NCBI GenBank assembly: GCA_963669455.1
Contig: OY770026.1
Span: 2,790,001 to 2,854,000, forward strand
Direction: 5' to 3'
Length of the DNA: 64,000 nucleotides
Origin: JAWKWH01 sp963669455
GTDB lineage: Bacteria; Pseudomonadota; Alphaproteobacteria; Rhizobiales; Rhizobiaceae
The notes below the pieces were generated by a model. That model did no database searches and was not told the DNA's origin. It saw only the letters and a list, made by a program, of their open reading frames with translations. Each line of letters begins with the position of its first letter. Within the stretch, counting starts at the first letter, position 1. Shown piece after piece: positions 8,652-17,102 of the stretch. Both the position numbers and the translations under genes were made by a program.

Positions 8652-9943
8652 TATCTTCTCCCCAGCTCTGATCGAACATCACGGATGGAAGCGTCGAGGA
8701 TATCAATCGCTTCGTTGAAGACATCATCTTGAATCGTAACCGGTGCCAGGAAGCGGATAACGTTTCCATAAACCCCGCATGTCAGAAGGATGAGCCCCTT
8801 TTTCAGCGCACTTGCTTTTACTGCATTGGCGAAATCAGGGTAAGGCGCAGTCCCGTCTGGAAGGTTGAATTCAACGGCATTCATAAATCCGGGGCCGCGG
8901 ATTTCGGCGATTTCAGGAACCGCATCCCGTAAACTCGCAAGCCACTGTTTTAGACGCGCCCCTAACTGTTCCGCCCGATCGCAGAGGTTTTCTTCCTCTA
9001 TGACGTCCAGCACCGCATGCGCCGCAGCAATGCCAATTGGACTTCCGCCATATGTGCCACCAAGGCCACCCGGTGCTGCGCCATCCATAATGTCGGCACG
9101 CCCTGTTACCGCCGCGATGGGAAAGCCGCCGCCCAGACCTTTTGCCATACAGGTAAGATCAGCCACGACGTCATAGTGCTCCATGGCAAAGATTTTGCCT
9201 GTGCGTGCGAAACCGGTCTGCACTTCATCGGCAATCAGAAGGATGCCGTGCTGATCACAAACCTTGCGCAAATGCGCCATAAGCTCTTTGGGCGCTTGAT
9301 AAAAGCCGCCCTCGCCCTGAACCGGTTCAATGGCGATTGCTGCCACACGTTCAGGATCAACATCGGCTTTGAAAAGCTTGTCGAGAGCGGCAATGGAGTC
9401 TGCGACGGTGACACCGTGTAGTTCGACGGGAAACGGGACATGAAACACGTCTCCAGGCATTGCCCCAAATCCCTTCTTGTAGGGAACGACTTTGCCTGTC
9501 AGGGCCATGCCCATGAATGTCCGGCCATGAAAGCCGCCTGAAAACGCGATAACCGCAGAACGGCCGGTAGCGGCCCGCGCAATTTTTACTGCATTTTCAG
9601 CTGCCTCGGCTCCGGTTGTGACAAAGATGGTCTTTTTGTCGAAATCGCCTGGAACAAGATCGTTCAGCCGTTCAGCAAGAGCGACGTAATTTTCATAAGG
9701 GATGACCTGATGGCAGGTATGGGTGAAGCGATCGAGTTGTTTTTTGACGGCATCGATCACTTTTGGATGGCGGTGACCGGTATTGACCACGGCAATTCCG
9801 GCTGCGAAATCGATGTATCGCTTTCCTTCTACATCCCAAACTTCGGAATTCTCGGCGCGGTCTGCAAATATCTGGGTCATCATACCAACGCCGCGCGCGA
9901 TATTGCTGTCTTTTCTGGTTTGGGCCTCAGCGTTGCTACTCAT
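8651..9943 (-). CDS. gabT: 4-aminobutyrate aminotransferase
   Basis: A 430-residue class-III aminotransferase. The PLP site is complete: ADEVQTGFARTGK (Asp to the pyridine N) and CMAKGLGGGFPIAA (Schiff-base Lys). It converts GABA and 2-oxoglutarate to succinate semialdehyde and glutamate. The frame is open to 10030, but the ATG at 9943 has GGAG about 10 nt upstream and gives the usual family length. It leads the gabT-gabD operon and diverges from a LuxR-type regulator gene, the likely controller. Confidence 0.93.
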   Translation of the reverse strand: MSSNAEAQTRKDSNIARGVGMMTQIFADRAENSEVWDVEGKRYIDFAAGIAVVNTGHRHPKVIDAVKKQLDRFTHTCHQVIPYENYVALAERLNDLVPGDFDKKTIFVTTGAEAAENAVKIARAATGRSAVIAFSGGFHGRTFMGMALTGKVVPYKKGFGAMPGDVFHVPFPVELHGVTVADSIAALDKLFKADVDPERVAAIAIEPVQGEGGFYQAPKELMAHLRKVCDQHGILLIADEVQTGFARTGKIFAMEHYDVVADLTCMAKGLGGGFPIAAVTGRADIMDGAAPGGLGGTYGGSPIGIAAAHAVLDVIEEENLCDRAEQLGARLKQWLASLRDAVPEIAEIRGPGFMNAVEFNLPDGTAPYPDFANAVKASALKKGLILLTCGVYGNVIRFLAPVTIQDDVFNEAIDILDASIRDVRSELGRR

Positions 9944-10021
9944 TTTGTATCTCCAGCCTTCGTGTGATTTCAACAAAGCGCATTCGAACAGAGCGCTAGC
10001 TAAATGAGCGGGCTCAGGCCA

Positions 10022-10037
10022 TATCCCCAAAGGGATA
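10022..10037. promoter_or_regulatory. Palindrome in the gabT / luxR-type divergent promoter
   Basis: TATCCC-CAAA-GGGATA is a perfect 6-bp inverted repeat with a 4-nt centre. It lies near the middle of the 197-bp divergent gap, 79 bp from the gabT ATG and 104 bp from the regulator ATG. LuxR-type HTH dimers bind such compact dyads, so it is a candidate operator. That role is inference from position and symmetry only. Confidence 0.45.
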
Positions 10038-10140
10038 GATCACGCCGAATATTGCCTGATTACCGGCGTTTCGCGGCGGGGTGAAATTTCTTTCGAAGCC
10101 AAATTTTTGCTGGTAATTACAGCAGACAAGGGATGGCTGC

Positions 10141-10953
10141 ATGAATTCCTCGGCAGAGAAATTGCATAACTGGAACAAACGTCTATCCGACGCTTTGAGC
10201 GACGTCGGTACGGATGCTTTTGCACAGAAATTGGTGACAGCACTCCGGCAGCTTATCGACTTCGATGTTTGCATGGTTTTTGCCTATAGCGAAAAGTTCG
10301 GATCGGTATCACTTCATCACAATATGCACGGCCCGCAGGCTAAGCTGCTTGTTGATGACTATCTTCTTGGGCCGCATCTTCTTGATCCATTTTATGCAGA
10401 GGCCATATCAGGGCGGACAACCGGATTTAGCGCAATGCGCGATCTGGCCCCCGATCAGTTTTATCGAAGCGAGTTTTACCGCCATCATTATATCCAGACC
10501 GGGATTGCCGATGAGATTGGGATATTTTTTCCGGTCAAAGGCGGCAGGACGGCGGTGTTGAGCGTGACACGGCAGAAACCGAAACGGCTGTTTTCGGAGC
10601 CTGAAAAAAATCGATTTGCCGCTGCCGCACCCATCGTTGAAACACTCGGTTCCAGGCATTGGGGCGCTCACCAAGTGGCATCGGACGCAGGGTCTTCAAC
10701 GGCGACCATTCAGTCGGTATTCGACAGTTTTGGCCAAAAAATCCTCACGCAACGCGAACGGGAGATCATTTCCCTTGTTTTGAAAGGACACTCTTCAGCA
10801 TCAATTGGTCAGGTCCTTGATATCAGCACAGGTACCGTCAAGATTCACCGGAAAAACGCCTATAGCAAAATGGGTGTGGTGTCGCAGGCTGAGCTGTTTT
10901 CCAGGTTCCTGTCGCTTCTGCAACAGAAACTGGACCACTCGAAACCTACGTGA
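10141..10953 (+). CDS. LuxR-family HTH transcriptional regulator
   Basis: A 270-residue regulator with a C-terminal LuxR/FixJ HTH at about residues 200-262 (LTQREREIISLVLKGHSSASIGQ, then the recognition helix in ISTGTVKIHRKN). The N-terminal part (1-190) has no clear autoinducer signature; it may be a sensor domain of another type. No luxI gene is near. It is divergent from gabTD, so control of GABA breakdown is the simplest inference. The ATG at 10141 is preceded by AAGGGA. Confidence 0.82.
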   Translation: MNSSAEKLHNWNKRLSDALSDVGTDAFAQKLVTALRQLIDFDVCMVFAYSEKFGSVSLHHNMHGPQAKLLVDDYLLGPHLLDPFYAEAISGRTTGFSAMRDLAPDQFYRSEFYRHHYIQTGIADEIGIFFPVKGGRTAVLSVTRQKPKRLFSEPEKNRFAAAAPIVETLGSRHWGAHQVASDAGSSTATIQSVFDSFGQKILTQREREIISLVLKGHSSASIGQVLDISTGTVKIHRKNAYSKMGVVSQAELFSRFLSLLQQKLDHSKPT

Positions 10954-11088
10954 CGATATGCTGACGACACTCGACAGGATTTGATAATGGCCGGCAATAG
11001 CCAAAGCAAATATTGCGGTAATATAATACCTTAATTTTAAAGCATTGTTTTTATTGGCTTTTGCTCCGTTAGCAGTGCGTTTTTCCCG

Positions 11089-11117
11089 TTGACGTAGGGT
11101 TTCCCCTCGCCTATAAA
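11089..11117 (+). promoter_or_regulatory. Sigma-70 type promoter of rplM-rpsI
   Basis: TTGACG at 11089-11094 and TATAAA at 11112-11117 are separated by 17 nt, close to the housekeeping consensus. It implies a leader of about 125 nt before the rplM ATG. The gap from 10954 to 11249 otherwise holds only AT-rich sequence after the regulator gene. Confidence 0.75.
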
Positions 11118-11249
11118 CCTCGCCAGAACAGCGGTTCTTATGGGGCCGCCGTTTGTTTTTGGCGCGTTCGATGAACCCGCCAATCCAAGCAACAAAAAAT
11201 GTCCTGTTTAATCGGCCCCTGCCGGCGGGATCAGTTGAAAGTGAAATTT

Positions 11250-11714
11250 ATGAAAACCTTCTCGCAAAAACCGGCGGAAGTGACGAAAAAATGGGTGATC
11301 ATTGACGCCACCGGCCTGGTTGTCGGGCGTCTTGCATCCCTCGTCGCTATGCGCCTGCGCGGCAAACACAAGCCGACCTTCACGCCGCATGTGGACGATG
11401 GCGACAATGTCATCATTATCAACGCCGCCAAGGCGGTGTTCACCGGCAAAAAATACACCGACAAGAAATATTACTGGCACACCGGCCATCCAGGCGGCAT
11501 CAAGGAGCGCACCGCGCGCCAGATTTTTGAAGGCCGTTTTCCAGAGCGGGTCGTCGAAAAAGCCATTGAGCGCATGATCCCGCGCGGACCGCTTGGCCGC
11601 CGCCAGATGAAAAATCTGCGTGTCTATGCCGGTACAGAGCATCCCCACGAAGCCCAAAAGCCCGAAGTTTTAGACGTCGGCGCATTGAACTCCAAGAACA
11701 AGAGGGTCGCATAA
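11250..11714 (+). CDS. rplM: 50S ribosomal protein L13
   Basis: A 154-residue protein, the usual size for alphaproteobacterial L13, from MKTFSQKPAEV. Family landmarks are WVIIDATGLVVGRLAS, GKHKPTFTPHVDDGD, YWHTGHPGG and MIPRGPLGRRQMKNL. The frame is open to 11199, but the ATG at 11250 matches the family start. Its TAA overlaps the rpsI ATG (TAATG), which couples the two proteins. Confidence 0.97.
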   Translation: MKTFSQKPAEVTKKWVIIDATGLVVGRLASLVAMRLRGKHKPTFTPHVDDGDNVIIINAAKAVFTGKKYTDKKYYWHTGHPGGIKERTARQIFEGRFPERVVEKAIERMIPRGPLGRRQMKNLRVYAGTEHPHEAQKPEVLDVGALNSKNKRVA

Positions 11715-12196
11715 TGGCCGAACTCAATTCTCTCGAAGAACTCGGTGAAGCCACTGGCGCTGAGGCTGCTGCACCGGAGGCGCCGGTACATGTTCAAAAG
11801 CTCGACGAGCATGGCCGCGCCTATGCGACCGGAAAGCGTAAAGACGCGATTGCCCGCGTCTGGCTGAAACCCGGCTCGGGCCGGATCGTCATCAACGACA
11901 AGGAATTTGCGAAATATTTCGGCCGCCCTGTCCTGCAGATGATCCTGCAACAGCCGATCGTCGCTGCCGGCAGAGCCGGTCAGTACGACATTATGGCCAC
12001 GGTTGCCGGTGGCGGATTGTCGGGCCAGGCTGGCGCTGTACGCCACGGCATTTCCAAGGCGCTGACCTATTACGAGCCGTCATTGCGCGGCGTTCTTAAG
12101 AAGGGCGGCTTTCTTACCCGCGATTCCCGCGTCGTCGAGCGCAAGAAATACGGCCGGGCAAAAGCGCGCCGGAGCTTCCAGTTCTCCAAGCGCTGA
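11714..12196 (+). CDS. rpsI: 30S ribosomal protein S9
   Basis: A 160-residue protein. The conserved core YATGKRKDAIARVWLKPGSG and the basic C-terminal tail ending FQFSKR, which reaches the ribosomal P site, are both present. The N-terminal 30 residues are an acidic extension common in alphaproteobacteria. It is translated with rplM and followed by a terminator at 12223. Confidence 0.97.
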   Translation: MAELNSLEELGEATGAEAAAPEAPVHVQKLDEHGRAYATGKRKDAIARVWLKPGSGRIVINDKEFAKYFGRPVLQMILQQPIVAAGRAGQYDIMATVAGGGLSGQAGAVRHGISKALTYYEPSLRGVLKKGGFLTRDSRVVERKKYGRAKARRSFQFSKR

Positions 12197-12222
12197 TCGC
12201 GCGCGCAGTTCCATTATCCAAA

Positions 12223-12247
12223 GGCGGGTCTTCGGGCCCGCTTTTTT
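12223..12247 (+). terminator. Rho-independent terminator of rplM-rpsI
   Basis: GCGGGTC-TTCG-GGCCCGC forms a 7-pair GC-rich stem (one G-U pair) with a UUCG tetraloop, followed directly by TTTTTT. It lies 27 nt after the rpsI stop. Confidence 0.9.
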
Positions 12248-12402
12248 GTTGCAGTCATGTGGCGTCGCCGGTCAGCCGGCGGGGTTGTCGCCACAGCTTG
12301 ACAGCCTTGGCGCGTTTTGCAGGAAAACCCGGTTCGAAACCGTTCTTTTCCGGCATTATTTCGCTCACGGCAGTTTCGCTTTGCTCAACGCCTCCGCCTG
12401 GG

Positions 12403-12432
12403 CGGGCAAAAGCCCGGGCCGCAGTCGCGGCC
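12403..12432. other. Two adjacent small hairpins in the rpsI-speB gap
   Basis: The gap 12248-12538 holds no supportable gene. In it CGGGC-AAAA-GCCCG (12403-12416) is followed at once by GGCCGC-AGTC-GCGGCC (12417-12432). Tetraloop stems side by side could belong to a small RNA or mRNA leader. A weak promoter-like pair (TTGTCT, 18 nt, TTAGAT) lies at about 12453-12482, upstream of the speB-like gene. Nothing stronger was seen. Confidence 0.35.
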
Positions 12433-12538
12433 TTTGGCTCCAAGTTCGAAATTTGTCTTTCACTCTCCGCCATAGCTTAGATAGGACTGGAATTAAACGT
12501 GCCAACCGGTTATCGGGAAGAAAACCGGACACACTTTG

Positions 12539-13489
12539 ATGCCTTCCAACTCCATCGACCATGCCTTTACCGCGCGCGCCTTAACCGGTGCGGCGGAAGA
12601 CCCGACCCATGCGGGGGCGCTGTCATTCATGCGGCGAAAATTCACCAAGCGGCTGACGGGTGCCGATGCGGTCATTTGGGGCATCCCGTTTGACGCAGCG
12701 GTATCGAACCGGCCCGGCGCCCGTTTCGGGCCGCAGGCAATCCGCCGCGCTTCGGCGATCTTCGACAATGATCCGCAATATCCGTTCAGCCGCGATCTGT
12801 TCGAAGCCATGGCGGTGATCGACTATGGTGATTGCCTGCTCGACTATGGCAACCACTCCAAAACGCCCGCAAAAATCGAGCGCGAAGCGGCAAAGATCAT
12901 CAAGTCCGACGCCTTTTTGCTGTCGCTTGGCGGCGATCACTACGTCACCTGGCCGCTGTTGAAGGCACATGCGGCAAAACATGGTCCGCTGGCGCTGGTG
13001 CAGTTCGATGCGCATCAGGACACCTGGTTCGACGATGGCAGGCGCATCGATCACGGTTCGTTTGTCATCCGCGCCGTGCGCGATGGTATCATCGATCCCG
13101 AAAAATCAATCCAGATCGGCATTCGCACCCATGCGCCGGAGGATTGCGGCATCAAAATATTGTTCGGCCATGACATTGAGGAGATGAGCCCTGCGGCGAT
13201 TGCCGAAACGATATTGGAGCGGACCGGCGGAAAAAAAACCTATGTCACATTCGACATTGATTGCCTCGACCCGGCTTTTGCGCCTGGAACCGGTACGCCG
13301 GTGGCCGGTGGCCCGTCTTCTGCCAAAATGCTGTCGGTGCTTCGAAAACTCGGGCCCCTTGACATGGTTGGCGCTGATGTGGTTGAGGTGGCGCCAGCCT
13401 ATGACCATGCGGATATCACCGCGATTGCAGGAGCAACTGTTGCAATGCACCATCTTGGACTGATTGCGGAACGACGCGCACGACGATAA
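12539..13489 (+). CDS. speB: Agmatinase-type ureohydrolase
   Basis: A 316-residue arginase/agmatinase-fold enzyme. All three Mn-binding motifs are visible: GGDH, FDAHQD and DIDCLDPAFAPGTGTP. It hydrolyses a guanidino compound to an amine and urea; agmatine is the default, but guanidinobutyrate, which would yield GABA for the gab genes nearby, is a real alternative. The ATG at 12539 is used; a TTG lies just before it. The ribosome site is weak. argC follows 76 nt downstream. Confidence 0.87.
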   Translation: MPSNSIDHAFTARALTGAAEDPTHAGALSFMRRKFTKRLTGADAVIWGIPFDAAVSNRPGARFGPQAIRRASAIFDNDPQYPFSRDLFEAMAVIDYGDCLLDYGNHSKTPAKIEREAAKIIKSDAFLLSLGGDHYVTWPLLKAHAAKHGPLALVQFDAHQDTWFDDGRRIDHGSFVIRAVRDGIIDPEKSIQIGIRTHAPEDCGIKILFGHDIEEMSPAAIAETILERTGGKKTYVTFDIDCLDPAFAPGTGTPVAGGPSSAKMLSVLRKLGPLDMVGADVVEVAPAYDHADITAIAGATVAMHHLGLIAERRARR

Positions 13490-13565
13490 GCGCATCAAAC
13501 TTCGGAACATGATTCCGGAGAGCACCACAACTCCATGATTTCATTGCAATAAAGGGAAAGCTCCA

Positions 13566-14498
13566 ATGGCTCCCAAAATATTCATCGACGGCGAACACGG
13601 CACCACCGGGCTGCAGATCAGACAGCGGCTGGAAGGCCGCAGCGATATTGATCTGCTTGCGATTGCGCATCAGGACCGGCATGACAAAAATATCCGCGCC
13701 AGTCTTTTGAAGGCTGCCGACATCGCTATTTTGTGCCTGCCTGATGCCGGAGCGCGTGAATCGGTCGAACTGGCTGCCGGATCGGCGACACGGTTCATTG
13801 ATGCATCGACTGCGCACAGAACCGATCCTGACTGGGTGTTCGGCTTTGCAGAGCTGGAAGCAGGTCACGCGGCAAAAATTGCTGGCAGCAAAAAGGTCTC
13901 AAACCCCGGCTGTTACTCGACCGGGGCGATTGCGCTGATACGGCCATTAACTGCAGCAGGCCTGCTACCCGCCGATTATCCGGTCACGATCAATGCGATA
14001 TCCGGCTATTCGGGCGGCGGCAAGGCGCTGATCGCCAGGTTTGAGGATGACAGCGATCCCAATCCGGTGAGCGCGCCGGCCTATCTCTACGCGCTGGCGC
14101 TGGCCCACAAACATGTGCCGGAAATCCAGGCCCACGGGCAATTGACGCGGCGGCCGCTGTTCACGCCAAATGTCGGCCGCTATGCCCAGGGCATGACGGT
14201 GCAAGTGCCACTGCATCTCGACCTGCTGGCCGGTTCGCCCGATGTCAGCGATATCCACGCAACGCTTGCAGCCCACTATGCCGGGCAGGATGTGGTGGAA
14301 GTCGTGTCGCTGGAAGCCTGCAGCGGTCTGGACATGATCGAACCCACGGAGTTGGTCGGAACCAACCAGATGAAGCTCTTTGTGCTCGGCAAATCCGGCG
14401 GTGGTCAAGCCAATCTCATCGCGGTGCTCGACAATCTCGGCAAGGGCGCGTCCGGCGCGGCGGTGCAAAGCATGGATTTGATGATTGGCGCCAGCTAA
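13566..14498 (+). CDS. argC: N-acetyl-gamma-glutamyl-phosphate reductase (short type)
   Basis: A 310-residue NADPH-dependent reductase for the third step of arginine synthesis. Landmarks are the N-terminal IFIDGEHGTTGLQI nucleotide fold and the catalytic Cys in SNPGCYSTGAIALI. The length and GEHGTTG start mark the short type 2 class. The ATG at 13566 follows AAAGGGAAAG, a strong ribosome site. It is convergent with ctaA, 4 nt apart. Confidence 0.94.
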   Translation: MAPKIFIDGEHGTTGLQIRQRLEGRSDIDLLAIAHQDRHDKNIRASLLKAADIAILCLPDAGARESVELAAGSATRFIDASTAHRTDPDWVFGFAELEAGHAAKIAGSKKVSNPGCYSTGAIALIRPLTAAGLLPADYPVTINAISGYSGGGKALIARFEDDSDPNPVSAPAYLYALALAHKHVPEIQAHGQLTRRPLFTPNVGRYAQGMTVQVPLHLDLLAGSPDVSDIHATLAAHYAGQDVVEVVSLEACSGLDMIEPTELVGTNQMKLFVLGKSGGGQANLIAVLDNLGKGASGAAVQSMDLMIGAS

Positions 14499-14502
14499 TC
14501 CG

Positions 14503-15600
14503 TCACTTCCTTGCCGCACCCCCGGTCTCCGGCGGATAGGCTCCCTTGGTTCCGCGCCAGTGCGCTGCGGCAAAGCCAAGCACGATCAACGCCATGCCCT
14601 GATGGGCGAGCGCCCAGTTTGCCGGCACCTGCATGGTGAGTGTCATGATGCCGATTGCGGCCTGCGTCAGCACCAACATCGCCAGCAGCACGGCGCGGCG
14701 GGCATGGGTTGATGATGCCCCCTCGCCCGCCTTGGTCGCGATTGCGTGCCAGAAGGCCAGGCCAACCACCACGTAGGCAGCGAGCCGGTGGATGAACTGC
14801 ACCGTCTTGGGATTTTCAAAGATGTTACGCCATGCCGGCTCGATGACACTCAAGCCTTCCGGCCACCAGCGGCCATCCATCAACGGCCAGGTGTTATAGG
14901 CCAGCCCCGCATCGAGGCCGGCGACGAGGCCGCCAAGATAGATCTGCACCAAAATGGCAAGAACGATATAGCCGGCGAAGCGTGTTGCCGGTTCGTCCGC
15001 CCGGGTTTCGCTGTGCGGTGCCAGGCCGCGTGCAACAACCATCGTTGCGGCAAAAATAATGCAAGCAAGGGTGAGATGTGCCGCAAGCCGGTACTGGCTG
15101 ACATCGACGCGGTCGACCAGTCCTGACGCCACCATCCACCAGCCGATCGCACCTTGCAGACCGCCAAGCGCCAAAATCCCGAGTAATTTCGGTTTCAGTT
15201 GATTTTCCAACCGCCCGCTCAACCAGAAAAAGGCAAGCGGGATGGCAAAGACAAATCCAACACCGCGGGCCAAAAACCGATGAGCCCACTCCCACCAGAA
15301 GATCGTCTTGAATTCGTCCAGGCTCATCCCCTTGTTGATCTGCTCATATTCGGGGATCTGCTTGTATTTTTCGAATTCCTCGGCCCAGTCGGCGACCGAA
15401 AGCGGCGGAATAACGCCATGGACTGGCTTCCATTCGGTGATTGACAGGCCGGAATCCGTCAGTCGCGTGGCACCGCCGACCAGCACGATCGCCAACAATA
15501 CAACCAATACGGTATAGAGCCATGTACGCACCGCGCGGCGGTTGTAGCACTCGGTCCTTTTTTGAACTATCGGGGTAAAATCGGTTTCTGCAATCGTCAT
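14503..15600 (-). CDS. ctaA: Heme A synthase (COX15/CtaA)
   Basis: A 365-residue inner-membrane protein with about eight hydrophobic spans. It oxidises heme O to heme A for cytochrome c oxidase. Heme-ligand His regions are visible as WWEWAHRFLARGVG, RLAAHLTLAC, FIHRLAAYVV and WALAHQGMALI, and the first span is followed by the family motif GGATRLTDSGLSITEW. The length is that of the alphaproteobacterial/mitochondrial COX15 group. The adjacent DUF2842 gene is a usual neighbour. Confidence 0.95.
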   Translation of the reverse strand: MTIAETDFTPIVQKRTECYNRRAVRTWLYTVLVVLLAIVLVGGATRLTDSGLSITEWKPVHGVIPPLSVADWAEEFEKYKQIPEYEQINKGMSLDEFKTIFWWEWAHRFLARGVGFVFAIPLAFFWLSGRLENQLKPKLLGILALGGLQGAIGWWMVASGLVDRVDVSQYRLAAHLTLACIIFAATMVVARGLAPHSETRADEPATRFAGYIVLAILVQIYLGGLVAGLDAGLAYNTWPLMDGRWWPEGLSVIEPAWRNIFENPKTVQFIHRLAAYVVVGLAFWHAIATKAGEGASSTHARRAVLLAMLVLTQAAIGIMTLTMQVPANWALAHQGMALIVLGFAAAHWRGTKGAYPPETGGAARK

Positions 15601-15744
15601 TTCCGGTTTCCGGATATTATCTCGCCCAAACCGCTTCCGTGCCGCAAACCATGACGTCTTTCAAGACCTTTCAGCGCGTGACATGCCGTCGCGGCGGCAG
15701 TTTATCAAACCCTGCTGCTGGTGCTCCGCGCGTTTGGGCGCTAC

Positions 15745-15972
15745 ATGAGCGTTGCTATGCCAATAAGATTGAAAAAACTGATTGGGACATTTCTGCTGGT
15801 GGCGCTGGTGATCATTTATGCGCTGGTCGCCGTCACCATCGCGGCTGCAAGGCTCAGCGAATCAGGACCGCTCGTCCATCTGGCATATTTTTTCTTTACC
15901 GGGTTTTTGTGGGTGTTGCCGGCTATGTGGATCATCCGCTGGATGGCCACGGACAAACGGGTCAAACGGTAA
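15745..15972 (+). CDS. DUF2842 family small membrane protein
   Basis: About 75 residues with two hydrophobic helices (LIGTFLLVALVIIYALVAV and AYFFFTGFLWVLPAMWII) and a basic tail. This two-helix pattern with a terminal WMATDKRVKR is the DUF2842 family of Rhizobiales, often near ctaA. The role is unknown. The start may be 15745 or the ATG at 15757; neither has a strong ribosome site. The 3' end overlaps the convergent deacetylase gene by 11 nt. Confidence 0.75.
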   Translation: MSVAMPIRLKKLIGTFLLVALVIIYALVAVTIAAARLSESGPLVHLAYFFFTGFLWVLPAMWIIRWMATDKRVKR

Positions 15973-17020
15973 CCAGCCTGCGCCCGTTGTTCGCCATTGG
16001 CGTCGTGATACCGGAAAGCATGGTGCGAATGTGGCCCAGTTTCTGATAGCGGCCGTTGACGGAAATCCTCGGCAGCGCATGCAGATGATTGCCGTGTCCG
16101 GGCTGCAGGACACCATGACGTGTTGTGACCGCTGTTGTGAACCCGGCCTCACGCGCCATGGCAACCTCGCGCGCGCCCACCGCCTTCAGATAGCCATAGG
16201 GATAGGCCATGTGGCGCGGCGCTTCGCCAAGCTTGTCGGCCAGCACTTTTCGCGGCTTTGAGATTTCATCATAGGCAGTGGCTTCGTCGAGGCGCTTGAG
16301 ATTGTAGTGGTTGATCGTATGTGCACCGATTTGCGCCAGAGGATGGGCTGCAAGCTGGCGCAATTCGTCCCAGTTCATCAACATGCCGTTTTGAGATGCA
16401 CCGATGTCTATGCCGGCGCTATGGGCCAGTCCTTGCAGGACGGACAGCTGGTTTAGCTCCTCCACCTCTTCGGTCAAGAACTCCTGGATGGCGCCGTTGG
16501 CGTAGAGCTTTTCGGCTTGCGTCACGCAGTCCAAAATAAGAGAGCCCTTGGCGGTCGGCAGACATACCTGGCTGCTGTGGGTTACGATATCTTCCACCGT
16601 TTCCCACCATAAGGGTTTTTTACCATCAGTCAGGCCGGGGGCAACATGGATGATGAAGGGGGTCTCGTGTTTTTCAAACACCGGCAGTGCTTCAACCAGA
16701 TTGTCACGATAGGCATCATCGAGTGAAATCGCCGCAAAGCGTTCCGTCGATGAGCCGCTTGCCAGCCGGTCAGACAATTCGTCCATCGTTACAAAGCGAT
16801 ATCCGAGCCGCTTCATCTCGCTGATCGCCGAATCAAGAAATAATGGCGTGACCGCCAGATGCTGGTTGGCGCCTAGGGGCTTGAGTTCCTGGTCTGTTAC
16901 CCGGTGCAGCATCAGGCAGGCGCCGGCGCTTCCCAGCAATGAACGGCAAAGAAGTGGCAAGCCTGACAACCTCGCAGCTGTCAAAGCCAATTTCCTGGCC
17001 ACTTCGCCCTTGTCGATCAT
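15962..17020 (-). CDS. Polysaccharide deacetylase family protein
   Basis: A 352-residue NodB-fold protein. Motif 1 is ISLDDAYRDN (catalytic and metal Asp), motif 2 is HTINH (metal His pair) and YPYG marks motif 3. Such enzymes remove N-acetyl groups from polymer GlcNAc. There is no clear signal peptide, so it may act in the cytoplasm on lipid-linked units, as proposed for the holdfast deacetylase HfsH. The ATG at 17020 has AAGGTGA upstream. It is divergent from a GNAT gene and sits at the edge of the exopolysaccharide locus. Confidence 0.88.
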   Translation of the reverse strand: MIDKGEVARKLALTAARLSGLPLLCRSLLGSAGACLMLHRVTDQELKPLGANQHLAVTPLFLDSAISEMKRLGYRFVTMDELSDRLASGSSTERFAAISLDDAYRDNLVEALPVFEKHETPFIIHVAPGLTDGKKPLWWETVEDIVTHSSQVCLPTAKGSLILDCVTQAEKLYANGAIQEFLTEEVEELNQLSVLQGLAHSAGIDIGASQNGMLMNWDELRQLAAHPLAQIGAHTINHYNLKRLDEATAYDEISKPRKVLADKLGEAPRHMAYPYGYLKAVGAREVAMAREAGFTTAVTTRHGVLQPGHGNHLHALPRISVNGRYQKLGHIRTMLSGITTPMANNGRRLVTV

Positions 17021-17102
17021 TCATTCACCTTTTTGTGGTTACCTTCGCGAACGCCGGTAACTTACAATTTTTTCAAGCACCTTACCTCACAAGGATTGAA
17101 AC

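Noticed and set aside
12246..12539. Open frames in the rpsI-speB gap
   Set aside because: Short overlapping frames in several phases, starting in the terminator; no coding signal.
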